From: Parelaphostrongylus tenuis
Taxonomy: Eukaryota > Nematoda > Chromadorea > Rhabditida > Metastrongylidae
NCBI GenBank assembly: GCA_019055375.1
Contig: JAHQIW010005218.1
Span: forward strand, 21,864-85,863
Reading direction: 5' to 3'
DNA length: 64,000 nucleotides
A program made the position numbers and the translations under genes. Shown here piece after piece: positions 22,061 through 33,829 of the stretch (position 1 is the stretch's first letter; each line of letters starts with the position of its first letter). The notes under the pieces are model-generated. The model made no database searches. It was not told the DNA's origin and worked only from the letters and a program-made list of their open reading frames with translations.

Positions 22061-25000
22061 GGACTCAAACACTCACTATTACTATCTGGATCAGCTCGGT
22101 ATCCTTTAGGAAGCAATTGTTACTCAAATGTCATTACTTTTACAGTAAGATGATACTATACTCTACCATGGAAAACTATGTTAATAAATGTATTTGTGTA
22201 CCTCTCCTCAATGAAATACCACCTCAAAGTTTCCCTATAATTCGAACGGTTAGTAACCTGCAACGTGAAACGATCTCATTACATCCTAAGCACAATCGTC
22301 CAAGATTGTATAACATGTTAGGTTGTCCCATAAGTTCTTCTGCATTTTGACACTTGTGTCAATTTAAGTATAATACAAAATAATATTTTCTTATCCACTA
22401 TTTTTTGAAACCCGTTCAGAAACCAATACAGTTCCGTAAAATGTTTCAGGGCTTTCAGAGGCCTGATATGGCATTCTCAGTGGTTGCGCACGTTTCGGCG
22501 TTTTGCAAGCTCCGAACCACATGCCCTACGACTTTCCTTACTTCTAACAGCAGCAACTGTGAAGATGTGCCAGTCTAGAGGAAGTAAAATGATGCCACAT
22601 GATGCTACTGTCTAAATTGATTTTCACTCAACGGCTACGAATATTACGAAAGCGTATATGGACACCATTCAATCAACTGTGTTTGGCGATACCTTCTCAT
22701 CGACTATGTTTGAGAACTCGTCAAAAAAATTTAGCATAGTCTTATAGAGTAACAGAGGTGGGTAAGCCGTAAGCCATGTGGTATCGATGAGACGTAGGAG
22801 AGCACCGGAACGTACGTGCACCACCAGAGATACCGTGAGAAACCACTGGATGGCTTTGAACTTATCAGGTCAATTGCTACCTATTTGGAAACCAGTTAGT
22901 GAACAGCATAATCACCACCATGATCGATGTTTTGCAACCATTCGCTGGACAAAGATTGGATACCTTTTCACAAGAAGGAAAATGAGACTGGCTATCAAAA
23001 AATCAGTGGTATCATTTTTGAGCCGGCTGTAATTTGTCAAATCCTCAGGTACCGTGGTACACCCAGTTTCTCCGATATCTGGAAAGTTGACTAAGCAAGT
23101 GAGCACTACTGTCAACTTGAATCTGCGGCAGTAACCGTTTCATGCTTACACCCCAAATGAACTGATCGCCTTTTTGAGAACCTAGTTATCCTTATTTGTG
23201 GAATCCCACACCATTAGTATATAAAGCATCTGTGTATTGAAAGTGAGCTAAAGCAACAGTAAGACACCTTGCTACTGCGAACCGCAGTGACGGCTGTACT
23301 CATCTCAATAAAAATGTTGCGGGTAGAAAAAGGCGAGAAATCGTTTTATCTGGGCGTTGGAAGTTACTCACGTTGAATATGTTTTGGAACTGGCCCTAAC
23401 GCTCATACGTTTCCTATACTGGAATTGTTCACTTCTAAAAAAGAAACATTTTTCGTTGAATTTCTCGTCAGTTGCTGTCAGTGAATCTTCGATTTGCTTC
23501 GATGTTTGGGCTACACAAGGATCATATTCACGTAATGCCTATGAGCAAATTACCATATTTTTATGATTTTTATTATTCACAGTTCGTGGGTCATGTGGGA
23601 TTGAGTCATGAGAACGCTGTGATGACTTTGTTCTAGTAGCTTACGACATAATCGATAGAAGTCGAAATTTGTTTTGTGTTCACCTACGATAAAGCTGACC
23701 AAGGGTAGCAGCGCCCCAGATAAAGTTAAATGGCTTGAAATTCGCCGACAGCTATATGTAGCTATGCTTACTTAGTTTCAAGTGACATGTAAGAGCTAAT
23801 CAATTACATTGGACCTTTTGATGAACTACACTAATGAATTCGCTAATTGATAGAATACAGCGAAGCCGTTGGACAAGAGATAAAGTATTTCTATGAACTT
23901 TATTGAAAAAATACCTGTAAAAAACATCTTATCAGTAAAGAAAACTAACATTCCATGTGAGAGCTGTACATCACAGTTAGATTTGTTAGTCTGAAAAAGA
24001 GAATCGAGCAAATTGTGACACCACCTGAATGAGCAAATAACTGCACTGAGCAAAGAATCTGCGTATACGAGAAGTGGAAGATTGGAAGAAACTATGCAGT
24101 GATCTAGTCACAACCTGCTATTCACACATCTAATGAATGCTGACTTGCTGATAGGAAGTTCACTTCTACGGCTGCACGGTCAACATACAACTCCTTCACT
24201 GACAGGGGGTATCGGCGATACATTCGTTCATGCCTTCGTTTTTACACGACATCGTTCCTTGGAAATATCTTGAGGAAGACAGATGAGGAAACGATTTCAA
24301 CTAAGATACTGTCATCACATAACCATCATTTTCTTTCTTGTTAAACTAATCTTTAAGATGAAACGGACTTGCATTTAACGCTTGATCTTGTGGAGAAAGA
24401 GCACTTGGAAGCATCCCGTATGCAGTCCTGCAGATCTGCTTGCAGCTTGACTTGGAAAACAAAGTGGGAGACAATGGAATGTCTATTGTGAAAAATAACT
24501 ATTAGTAGCAGCAGACTGAATAATCATTCCCAAAATGTTTCTCCTTACATAAAAAACATCGTTGGGTGAAAATGAAGTTTTTTACTCAAAGAACTTTCAA
24601 TGGTATGGGTCTCTTTATGAAAATGAGAAAGTCGATCTTGAAAAGTATCACTAAAGAAAAGAGATGCGGCATTTGTACAGTTTGAAAGTAATCCGATTGG
24701 AGTGTTGACTATGTACAATGTTCTAAAAGTGGACGAGGGCACATTCTTTGTAGTCATAAGTATTCGCGAAAGAAGTAAGGACATACTTGATAACATACAT
24801 TGACACCACATTTCATTTGAGTTTCACCGCAATACTTACTTGAATACTTGATCGGTCCTCCTTGACAAATTGTGCGAACCCCAACACTTTTTCCATTCGT
24901 CTCTTCATCTTGCGATTGTCGTCCACGGTAGTGATTTGCTTCGAGCATGGCAGTTGACGCAAGTTTCATGCTGTGATCTATGGATTACCGGCAGGTGTGA

Positions 25001-27667
25001 TTACAGCTGATGCGAGCACAGATACGGATACAGCTAATTTATTCTTTCAGTGATTACGTCCGCCCAACGTGTAGGTGGTCGCCCTCGGGAACGGGTATGT
25101 TCTAGTGGACTCCACCCGCCAAATGGCCAGTCCATCAGATTTCGCTATTGATGCATGTTCTTCTCGGTGGCGAAGATGTGATAGCTTTCGGAGATCTCTG
25201 CAGTAATAAAAGTAGAACGGCAGACTAATGTATACTTTTACTCTGAAGTCAAAATAAATAAATTCGGTGAATAATAAACTAAACAAAAGAAAAAAGAACT
25301 GGGACCGGTGAAGTGAATAAAAAAATCTAAAGGGAAGTTTATATGCAGAAAAGTCTGTGCTTATTTGGTATTCGGTAGTCAGTAAAGGCGTGGTGACGGG
25401 GTGCTTAGCACTATCATTCCACTGTTTAGTTCGATTTTACACTTTCAAAGAGAAAAAGTTTGCTACAAAGGCGAAAATTTTAAGTCATTTTGATGACCCA
25501 TTCACCGAAATTTATGCATAAAAGCGTACATAAAAGCCTATCGACGAGTAAAATACATCGTTTTCAAAAACATTCATTACTACTGACGAGAGATGACGAA
25601 CTATCGCCGAAGTGGGTTAAAATAGTGCGCTTTTCTACTGCTTTGTGGTGCCGACGCGCACATATTGCCAGGTTTTTTCCAACATAAAAACGAGAACATC
25701 TTGACAAAATTTCTAATGCAGAAGAAATGCAGTGCACTACCGTTGCACTTAAATGACTTTTGAGTGTTCTTGGTCGAAAAGTGATTCTGATGAAGAAGGC
25801 CTCAAGCTTATGGGGTTCATATTATTAGCCCTCGGAACAGAAAAAATAACTCCATTGATCGGTAAACATTTACGTTATATTGCTAGTGCGCACTGAGCGA
25901 CATTTAGATTAAGTATCTCATAAAAAAGGCATTGATCAGAACTTCACCAACTCCATCAACTTGTAACCGTAAAAAAATTACCAATGGAATTTTTCGCCTC
26001 TCTGGCTTGAACGCGCGGATGACCACCATTCAGTAGTACTTGTTACATATTCACATTGCATAACAAATCATTCCTTAAATTTAAGGTCATTTTATGAGCA
26101 CATCTTTGGATGACATGTATACATACAAGCATGCAGAATGCCTCGTTAACAAAAAGCTTTAGACAAAGACCTATGCAGCACTTCGGTATCAATCACGTCA
26201 CTGCTACTGTGCAATGCAAACAACTTTATCACGACATTTGCTGAAGAAAGGCCAGTCATGGCTACGATTTTTGGTAACAAAAAGCTCCAAATTATGCTTG
26301 TAAGACAATAAGACTGTTCTACAGCATGAAATGAAATAGAAAAATCAGTAAATAAAATATAGCTAACAAATTATTCCTTTTGTGCTTCACCAGGCCCAAA
26401 CATTTTCCCCTTTTCCATTATGTACATTGTTTGAAACAATATCTTTGGACTAGCTTTCATGGAAATATGTGTGCTTAATGTAATTTCTCTATAGGAGAAA
26501 GTCAACAGTCTCCTTAACACATGTGATGGATTGTTACTATGTGTCTACATCCGACTTACAGCTGGAATTTCGTTAATAAAGCAACATTCAGTGGCGGGAA
26601 CGAAAAAACGTTTCTGTGTGGAAAGGATACGACATATAAGTGTGAACTAATGCATGTGTCAGTCGCTAGTCCCTGGAGCACATACATTTCGTTTCTAGAC
26701 GCCAGTAAATGATCTGCTTTTACCATTAGAGTACTTTGCATAGAGAATTGTGTTGTTTGTAAGATTCAGTAATAGTGACTAATGCATTTAGGCCGCTCAA
26801 GCACCAAGTTCTGAGTAAGTACTACACAGTGATAAATTTTGCGGAGAACACACCTCATATTTTCACAAAAAAAAATCGATTAGTGCATTCGTATGTAACC
26901 TCGCACCAAGAATGGAACGATTCGAGCGAAGCGTAAAGCAATGAGTACGCGAAATGTCCAAAAATAATATTTGTGAGCATTCGAATACTGTGCTAACACA
27001 CCTAATCTGCCGAAAGTTGGAGTAAAAAATTTCCACCTAGAAATATTTTCGTGGATGTTCGTTTACGATCGCAACTACTATTGCGCTCTATGAACTGATA
27101 TAAAATGTTTATCTATTAATTTGAGTTTTGGACTTTATTTCTATACATCTTAGATGAGAGCTCAAAGTGGTGATCCAGTAGAAGCTCAAGTGATTGGACG
27201 TATTTGAGCTTTTGCCCATTTTTCCAAAAAGTGTAGATAAGAGATTGATAGAGGGAACTGAGTATTGTGCGTTCAAGTGGGTGATTACGCTTCACGGATG
27301 CTAGAGGAATGCAAAAATTATAATGAACAACTCAAGGAGGGAAATGACGCCATTGGAATATAAAATTTAGTTACACCGACCACCAAGACATTGGAAGGGT
27401 TTGATCATATCAGTTTATGATTGCACACGGATCGTGTAGGAGGACGTAATGAACTTGCTCTTTAATTGACTTCATATGCTTTTGGCATTTTTAGATATTA
27501 AATTGTTGCTCAAACAGAAGCAGTAGCGTATTTAATAGCAGTTCCTTAGATTCGACAACGTTCTCCTATACAATCGACCATCGACAACATTGGACCGTTG
27601 TCTCCTATGACCCTCACCCCCTTAGTTTCGAAGCTTCAAAAGTAGACTAAGTGAAGTAATTCAAATA
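22061..27667. other. Long region with no recognised gene
   Basis: Short ORFs on both strands lack similarity I can name. One exon-like - strand segment (24,840-24,969) is listed separately. A mariner-like end (ggttgtcccataagttcttc at 22,321) has no partner. The - strand ORF at 25,047-25,286 looks like the translation of a dispersed non-coding repeat. Confidence 0.5.
24840..24969 (-). CDS. Unrecognised exon-like ORF
   Basis: On - an ATG one base after an AG (atagatcacag) opens 43 codons (MKLASTAMLEANHYRGRQ…, then GVRTICQGGPIKYS) to a consensus donor CAA|GTAAGT. Exon boundaries are plausible, but no domain is recognised and no neighbouring exon was found. It could be a chance ORF. Confidence 0.25.
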
Positions 27668-28034
27668 TACCTAAGAGATTTGAGTGGCGCAAAAACACGG
27701 CCTCAGCTGGCTTTCGCCCATACCGGGACGCCTGCTACTACCACTACACATCGAGGCACATTTACGTCACCACTCATTCTTCAGCATCTCAACTGAGTTT
27801 ATAAAGCGAAATCACATAGCTATCAAAAATAGACTATAAAAATAACTAGCATAACTATACCTATTAAAGGTTGATGGCTGACATCTATTACAGAGATATT
27901 GAAGAATGAGTGGTCGTGCGAATGTGGCCTCCGTGGTACAGTGGTCGTAGCAGGCGTCGCTGGTATGAATGAAACCCGGGTTCGACTCCCGACTGAGGCG
28001 TGTTTTCTGCTCACCACTAAATTCTCTTAGGTAT
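27668..28034. mobile_element. Inverted pair of tRNA-derived SINE-like copies
   Basis: Two related segments lie head to head: 27,668-27,795 (-) and 27,890-28,034 (+), both ending in (cc)act..aattctcttaggtat-type sequence. The + copy keeps a tRNA-like head; the - copy is more decayed. The whole unit can fold back on itself. Confidence 0.6.
27927..28000 (+). ncRNA. tRNA-like SINE head with Pol III A and B boxes
   Basis: The 74-nt segment has an A box (tggtacagtgg, 27,934-27,944) and an exact B box (ggttcgactcc, 27,979-27,989). Acceptor ends pair at six of seven positions (gcctccg with ctgaggc) and the T stem at four of five. The D and anticodon stems pair poorly, so this is a tRNA-derived repeat rather than a working tRNA. 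Confidence 0.55.
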
Positions 28035-28329
28035 ATATGTAACATCATAACACTGCGAAAAAAGCAGTAAAAATGCTAGAGTTTTAGAGTAATTCATATA
28101 ACGCATTCGTTTAGAAGCAGCTAATGCATTCCAATTTGAGAATATGCATTCAGGACTACAATAAATATCTTGATCTTTTCGATACAAAATGTTATCACTA
28201 ACTAAATTAAACTCTCGACAAGCTTTGCTAACATGGTGTTGCGTCGAGATTTCTATGGGTCCATTTTACTCGAGTCAAATTTTTAGATAATTGAATTGAA
28301 ACAAACAATTTCCTTTCAGCAACGCCAAA

Positions 28330-28397
28330 ATGGCGACTTCGCTCAAATATGGCACGTGCTCGCCTTCCTGAGTGTCGTTGAGCTGGCACTGGCAAGG
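28330..28397 (+). pseudogene. Gene B' exon 1 (signal peptide, frameshifted)
   Basis: ATGGCGACTTCGCTCAAATATGG aligns with the gene C exon at 56,233-56,301 but lacks one A of the AAAATATGG run. Restoring the comparison in segments shows LAFLSVVELALA, a hydrophobic signal sequence, ending at AAGG|GTGAGT. Immediately downstream is an (AG)11 microsatellite at 28,409-28,430. Confidence 0.7.
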
Positions 28398-28408
28398 GTG
28401 AGTACGGT

Positions 28409-28430
28409 AGAGAGAGAGAGAGAGAGAGAG
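28409..28430. repeat. (AG)11 microsatellite
   Basis: Eleven perfect AG dinucleotides lie just after the exon 1 donor of B'. Confidence 0.95.
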
Positions 28431-28614
28431 TGCTGAGGTTGTAAAGCAATTAAATGAGGTTATGACATTTTAGATTGAAATCATAAAAGCTATAAAACTC
28501 ATTGTTTCCATTTGTCTAAAGCGCTCTCACTATCATGTCCTCGGAGATAGTAGCTATAAAAACACTGACCTTTTAGAATCATGTGATGTTAATATTCTTT
28601 AATATCATTTTCAG

Positions 28615-28678
28615 GAAAAATCATCGACATTTTCAACGGGAGAAAAGGTGATATTGCCCAGCTCCATCGAAAACGTAG
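28615..28678 (+). pseudogene. Gene B' exon 2 (propeptide)
   Basis: It lies between tttcag and TAG|GTGAGT and reads KIIDIFNGRKGDIAQLHRKR, paralogous to exon 2 of gene B. The frame is open. Confidence 0.65.
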
Positions 28679-29063
28679 GTGAGTTTACAGTTTTTCTTTT
28701 AACCACTAATGGCTGAGTTTTAGGCATATTCATGCTTGAAATGCATTATATGCGCATATGTTACCTGCAGATTTACTTGCAAATGTTGAAAGCCTAAGTT
28801 CAGAAATCGCATTAGATTCGTGATCATATTCAGCACGGTTTCTAATTTTTTGGAAAATCATTCGCAAACACGTTTAGCAATGAAAAATCTGGCTGATGCC
28901 GAAAACATCCTTAGACGAAAAGAATAAGTTCTCTTCAATGAGGGTCCTTTAGCTCTAATAGGTTTCATTATCAAAGAATTACCATATCAACAAAAAGTCG
29001 GGGAGCTCGCGGGAATCAAATTTGTAGTACTGCTCCATTTCCACATGTTTTGATTTATTTGAG

Positions 29064-29178
29064 ATCAGTCGATGGCGAAAAAGTGCACAACGCGGAGTTC
29101 AACAATTCTCGAAGCAAATGGAGCTCAGAAGACTGAAACGGAAACACGTGATGCCATACGTAATTTCGGAAAAATATG
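29064..29178 (+). pseudogene. Gene B' exon 3, frameshifted
   Basis: It starts S-VDGEKVHNAEFNNSRSKW as in gene B, then a one-base loss creates stops before the MPYVIS segment. It ends at ATATG|GTAAAT. The final phase (one base, G) fits exon 4, giving a Tyr-Asp junction in the inferred ancestor. Confidence 0.7.
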
Positions 29179-29504
29179 GTAAATAGGGCGGTACTAAACA
29201 TTTCACATATTTTTCATGTTGCTTTTGACGGGATTAGAGCTGAGATGAAGGTTCAATGGTGTTTTATAGTCCGTCTTGAAATAACCATGAGCGAAAACTT
29301 ACTTAATGTGATATATCAGTCCTGAAAATGGGTATAGATTTTGAGAACATCTCACGTGTCATTCTATCATGGAGAAAAAAATTATCGAAATGTTGTCGTG
29401 GGGAAGGGAATGAAAATCTAAATTAGTTCAAGGATGATAGAACGCCGCAACTTACTTTCTGATAGCAAATTACATCAATGTGAAGACAGCATGAATTCAC
29501 TTTT

Positions 29505-29517
29505 CACAAGTCGACTT
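29505..29517 (+). repeat. Target-site duplication, 3' side of RTE
   Basis: cacaagtcgactt, identical to 31,455-31,467. Confidence 0.9.
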
Positions 29518-30663
29518 CACCTGTATCACCTGTATCACCTGTCGTCCCGTTGATCGTCGAGTGACTCGAGCGGGTACCAGCAACTCTTCCATTTTTCCCT
29601 ATCGCGTGCAAGAGTAGCCCAGTGGGTCCTCCTTGCTCTAGGAATTCGCTGAGCATCATATCTTTCTTCCATCGCTTTTGTGAAGAAATCGGACCAACGG
29701 GTCAGTGGTCTTCCTTTAGAGCGCTTGACGTCCCGAGGAATCCAGTCGGTAACGGCTCTCGTCCATCGGTTGTCGTTGAAGCGCATCACGTGTCCGGCCC
29801 ACCTTATTTTCGATATCCTGGCGTGTAGAACGGCGTCTCTGATTTTCGATCGTTGACGTAGGTCGGAAGTTCGGATCCTTTGTCTCATTTGCGAAATACG
29901 AGATACTCCTAGCATCGACCTTTCGACTGCGCGTTCGATAACGGCAAGTGATCTTTCATCCTGCTTACGTAGCGACCAGGTTTCTGCTGCATACGTTAGG
30001 GCAGGGATAATTGTCGAGTCGAAAAGGTGGGCACGGAGTCGGATGTTCTTTGTCCTCTTCACTACATCTTCGATGCTCTTAAACGTTCCCCAAGCCGCTC
30101 GTTTCCTCCTGCTCAACTCTGGGGCTAGGTCGTTCATCATGTTGATTTCACGACCTAGATAGATGTAACTGGAGCATTCGGAAATTGTCGTTCCGTTGAG
30201 CGTGAATGGGGCATTAGAAACCCATCCGTTCCTCATGAACATTGTTTTCGTTAGATTCAGTTGAAGACCGATCTTTCCACAGGCGTTATCGAAATCAGTC
30301 AACATTCGTTCCGCTTGGCTGATGTTTGGTGTTATGAGAGCGATATCGTCAGCAAAGCGAAGATGGTTTAATTGTCGACCGTCAATTTTCATTCCCATTT
30401 CGTCCCATTCTAATGTTCGCATGACGTTTTGTAGGGTGGCAGTGAATAGTTTTGGCGATACTGTATCGCCTTGTCGAACCCCTCTTCTTACGTCAATGGT
30501 GATATTGTTGTAGAATGGAGATATTCTGGTCGTGAAATCTTTATAAACTCACGAAGGATCATTATGTACCGAGTAGGGACGCCCTGGTTATCCAGAGCCT
30601 CTATAACCGCTTCTGTTTCCACTGAGTCAAAGGCTTTTTTCAGATCGATAAAAGTGAGACAGA
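29518..30663 (-). mobile_element. RTE-type LINE, 3' sense fragment (reverse transcriptase palm to 3' end)
   Basis: On - the fragment begins LCLTFIDLKKAFDS (RT motif A with the catalytic Asp) and, after one lost base near 30,545, continues with VRRGVRQGDTVSPKLF (motif B), LRFADDIALIT (motif C, FADD) and GLQLNLTKTMF (motif D). The RTE C-terminal domain follows (QMRQRIRTSDLRQRSKIRD, WAGHVMR). The long open part is 29,535-30,422. The TGA stop lies inside a 3' tail made of 9-bp repeats (aggtgatac about 2.5 times), typical of RTE elements with almost no 3' UTR. It copies itself by target-primed reverse transcription; this copy is dead because it is inverted and frameshifted. Confidence 0.9.
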
Positions 30664-31454
30664 GTCACGAAGAGACGCTTGTCTCCGCAGACACTCCGAG
30701 CTGATACGTCAACGTGGAATCGCACGAGCCGCAGGCAACCGAAACCTTACGTCCGAACTTGCGAAACGATGCAGAGAAGCGATAAAAGAAGACCTTAAAG
30801 AGAGAAGAGCAGCAGTTATGGCAGAAGCTGCAGAAGCTGGGAAGAGCATTCGCAAAGCCCAGCGAGGCTTCGCCAACTATAAGACCAAGATGATTGCACT
30901 CCGATACCCTGACGGGACACTTACAGCTTCCAGAAGGGCTATGGAGAAAATCATCCACCAGTACTACTCGGATCTCTTCGCTAACCATGTTCTCTTACCG
31001 TCATATAAATTGAAAGAGGACGAATATGTCGTTCCACCGGTCCTTCCTTCCGAAATCCGACATGTTATATCGTCGGTGAAAAATAGAACAACACCCGGTC
31101 CTGACAGGATTAGACCAGAACACCTGAAGAACCTGCCGCCAGTTCTCATCAACACCCTGGCTCGGCTCTTCACTCGCTACCTGTCAGAATGCAAGGTCCC
31201 TATTCAATGGAAAACCAGCAAGACCGTATTGTTGTTCAAAAAGGGAGACCTTCACGACATAGGCAATTATCGCCCAATCTGCTTGCTGTCCGTTGTCTAT
31301 AAACTCTTTACTCGAGTCATCCTGAACAGGATTGACAGAACACTGGACGAAGGACAGCCATGCGAACAAGCAGGGTTCAGGAAAGGATTTAGTACCATGG
31401 ACCACATCCACACGATCACAAGACTCATTGAAGTTTCGCGAGAGTACAAACAAC
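30664..31454 (+). mobile_element. RTE-type LINE, inverted 5' fragment (linker and RT fingers)
   Basis: It is open from SRRDACLRRHSELIRQRG at 30,666 through the ATG at 30,818 to REYKQP at about 31,455. RT motifs present: TTPGPDRIRPEHLKN, TVLLFKKGDLHDIGNYRPI and QAGFRKGFSTMDHI. The next residues of the element (LCLTFIDL) start the - strand fragment at 30,663, so the element sequence is complete across the break but the two parts face opposite ways. Translation beyond 31,455 reads into host DNA. Sequence upstream of the linker, including the endonuclease, is missing (5' truncation). Confidence 0.9.
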
Positions 31455-31467
31455 CACAAGTCGACTT
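31455..31467 (+). repeat. Target-site duplication, 5' side of RTE
   Basis: cacaagtcgactt, identical to 29,505-29,517; its first bases overlap the last Pro codon of the RTE fragment (microhomology). Confidence 0.9.
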
Positions 31468-31573
31468 AGAAACTAGTAAATCTCTACTTGAATGTTCCGC
31501 CAACTTCTTCGATTGAACAATTTGTACCGACGATTTTTGTGCAAAATCGATGAAGCTTTGAGCATAATTTGAG

Positions 31574-31697
31574 ACGCCAGTGAACTCGACATAGTAAAAG
31601 AAGCCGATAGAGCGGGTTCAAGAAACTCCTGCATTTGTTAGCGAAAGTGACCCTCAGAAGAGGATTACATAGACATTCAAAACGTGAAGGGTGAAGG
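31574..31697 (+). pseudogene. Gene B' exon 4, with stops
   Basis: This 124-nt paralogue of gene B exon 4 lies between an acceptor ending ttgag and donor AAGG|GTGCAT. It starts SELDIVKEADRAGSRNSCIC and then has two in-frame stops, but recovers EEDYIDIQNVKGEG. The AM of EAMERI is lost by a small rearrangement. Confidence 0.75.
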
Positions 31698-33710
31698 GTG
31701 CATTTTTTGGCAGACAAGAATGACAAAATCCTAAGCTTTATTTTGCAGACATTTTAGGCTGAAAATTTCCATACAGTTAATTAGTGCAAGGGGAGGCACT
31801 AAGTGTTAATCACTGTCTAAGAAAGAAACCTTATTTAACTTTTCATCATCGTCTTGAAGATTTGCAGGTACTTATATGTTAGACGGGAACAAATTTTCAA
31901 ATCGATGCCACTCCCTCAACGGCAGAAAATTTTCATTGCAGTGTTTGCAGTCATTCGAAAACACAAACCTCCTGTGACAACTATTCGTCGCCGATTATAA
32001 ATCACTCTTTTGTGATGCTGCAGAATCCGGAACAAAATTTTGTAACGCACTCGCTTTTCGCGTTCATTTTTGTCATGCGTATGATTTGTTGAAAGCACAA
32101 AAAGAATATCAACGTGCAAAGAATTTTCCGTAGTATCAGAATCTACGTTTTTATTTAAAGTTTCTACAAATGCGGTTGAAAAATTTTCAATTGAACAAAT
32201 ATTTTAAACGCCATCAATCGCCCCACTCGTTCGCCCTGTGAATTGGTCAGTAAATTAAGTCGCCAAAAATGTAGAATTCGATCTCATTTGCTTTCTTAAC
32301 GATATCCCCAGAAAATAGGCACAGCGTCGGAATTTTTTTATTATGCTATGAATAGGAATAAATAAACCAATCAACACCATGATCACACTGATGGCATTCA
32401 AGAGGCAGAAGATCCTAATTGCTTCCAGTACTGATTTTATAGCATCGTCACCAAATCATAAATGAAGAATACATTGTTCTGAATTATCAAATATGCAGCA
32501 TTCACATGGGTCTTAAATATGATCTTTTGCCCTAGGTTAGGATACTCACTACTTATGAATGATTCAGCCCGACTTGTTTTCATTGGCAGTCGGACCAGTT
32601 TTATGAAGAAAACGGTTCTGAAATAGGCTACATTGCCAAAGAATTTGTCAGTGTTTCATTAACTTCATTAGTTGATCAATATTGGGGTGAATAGAAATTC
32701 GGCATTTATCCGGCTCTATCTTTTTCGTCAGTATGTTCTTACAATCATTTGAAAACGGCTTAACTCGGCCATCTCAAAGACTGTCAGGAGAACCCGTTTG
32801 ACCATCATTATATGACGTCCATGAAAAAGACGAAATCATCGAGCGGCAGGAACATTACAAACCATTCGAAGCAAAGAGGTGCTGGGATCGGCACAGTTAA
32901 TGCGATGAAGGGTTGTGCAAAATGAGCTGAATTTAGAAGTATTCAGAAAGACGGTCGTGGATTTGACTCACATTTAGTCGAAGCTAAAACTGCGGATGAC
33001 TAATGTAATCCACCTCTGGTGTACATTGTTTCATTATGGTTATGAGAGTGTTCCTTCCAAATAATATATTTTTTACACCACTTGTCATCACTATTTACTG
33101 CTCGGATTCTAACAGTTCTTTCAACCAATTCGTTTTGCCGCATTTGTTCCTACACAGCGATCGTAGTTTACGCGTTGTTCCGTCCGCCGCATAAGGATTT
33201 CATTCGCTTTGTGAGGGCCGTGAATGCTGCTTGGGACGATCCTTCCTGGAGTCTTGGTGGTAGCCAAGCTAGGACATTTTCTAAGCCGTTTATTGACTGA
33301 CTGAAAAAGGATATTGATGTAAGAGGTTGAACCAGCACCTTGCTTATTACTCTGCTTCCTGATTACACCACATCATTGCCCACTGCACTACCTTTCCCCA
33401 GTGTATGAAGAGTGCTATAGAATCCCATAAACGCATTATTTTGTAATGTCTTATCTTCAAGAAAAATCGCCATTTCCGAGAAACGTTCTAATATAACCGT
33501 TAGCCTACTAAACGCTAAGTTATGAGTCCTTCATTTTTACTACTTTTCACTGTTTCATACGATTAACGAATAGTTTAGCCACTATGTGAACTGGTTTTAT
33601 ATTCATGACCTAGAATTGAGAGAAATGGACAGACGACAGCAATGCCGTATTGATGATTCGCGTTTTTTTTTACCTAGCTACACACTTCACAAAAATTGTT
33701 ATTTATTTAG
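31698..33710. other. Gene B' intron region between exons 4 and 6
   Basis: It includes blocks conserved with gene B (see 13,139-15,419). A segment after AG at 33,401 aligns with 15,192 of gene B and may be the remains of exon 5, but its frame is closed. Nothing else is recognised. Confidence 0.45.
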
Positions 33711-33829
33711 ATGTATATCAACTCCAACCGTTCAACACGAGCTGCTGCACGTGACTGGGCTATGGCACGAACACCTGAGATACGACAGAGACAAATATGT
33801 CAAAATTCAATACGAAAACTCTTTGCTAG
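33711..33829 (+). CDS. Gene B' exon 6, intact astacin zinc site
   Basis: The 119-nt exon follows tttatttag and ends at CTAG|GTTCGT. It reads CISTPTVQHELLHVTGLW, then HEHLRYDRDKYVKIQYENS. All hallmarks of the astacin motif HExxHxxGxxHExxRxDR are present: three zinc-binding His, the catalytic Glu and the Gly turn. It is the only exon 6 in a multi-exon copy that keeps the full motif. It is open in the same phase as exon 7. Confidence 0.85.

Noticed and set aside
22321..22355. Mariner terminal repeat (ggttgtcccataagttcttc)
   Set aside because: No complementary end or transposase was found within a plausible distance.
25047..25286. ORF with AIWRVESTRTYPF as a protein
   Set aside because: It resembles translations of dispersed non-coding repeats, and no splice or domain support was seen.
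27927..28000. Functional tRNA gene
   Set aside because: A and B boxes are good, but the anticodon and D stems pair poorly and a second decayed inverted copy is present, which fits a SINE head.
29622..29828. + strand ORF opposite the RTE coding region
   Set aside because: It is a shadow of the - strand reverse transcriptase.
33402..33465. Confident exon 5 of the astacin gene
   Set aside because: The segment aligns between B and B' after an AG, but neither frame gives the expected CY-x-x-x-G pattern in the phase demanded by exon 4.
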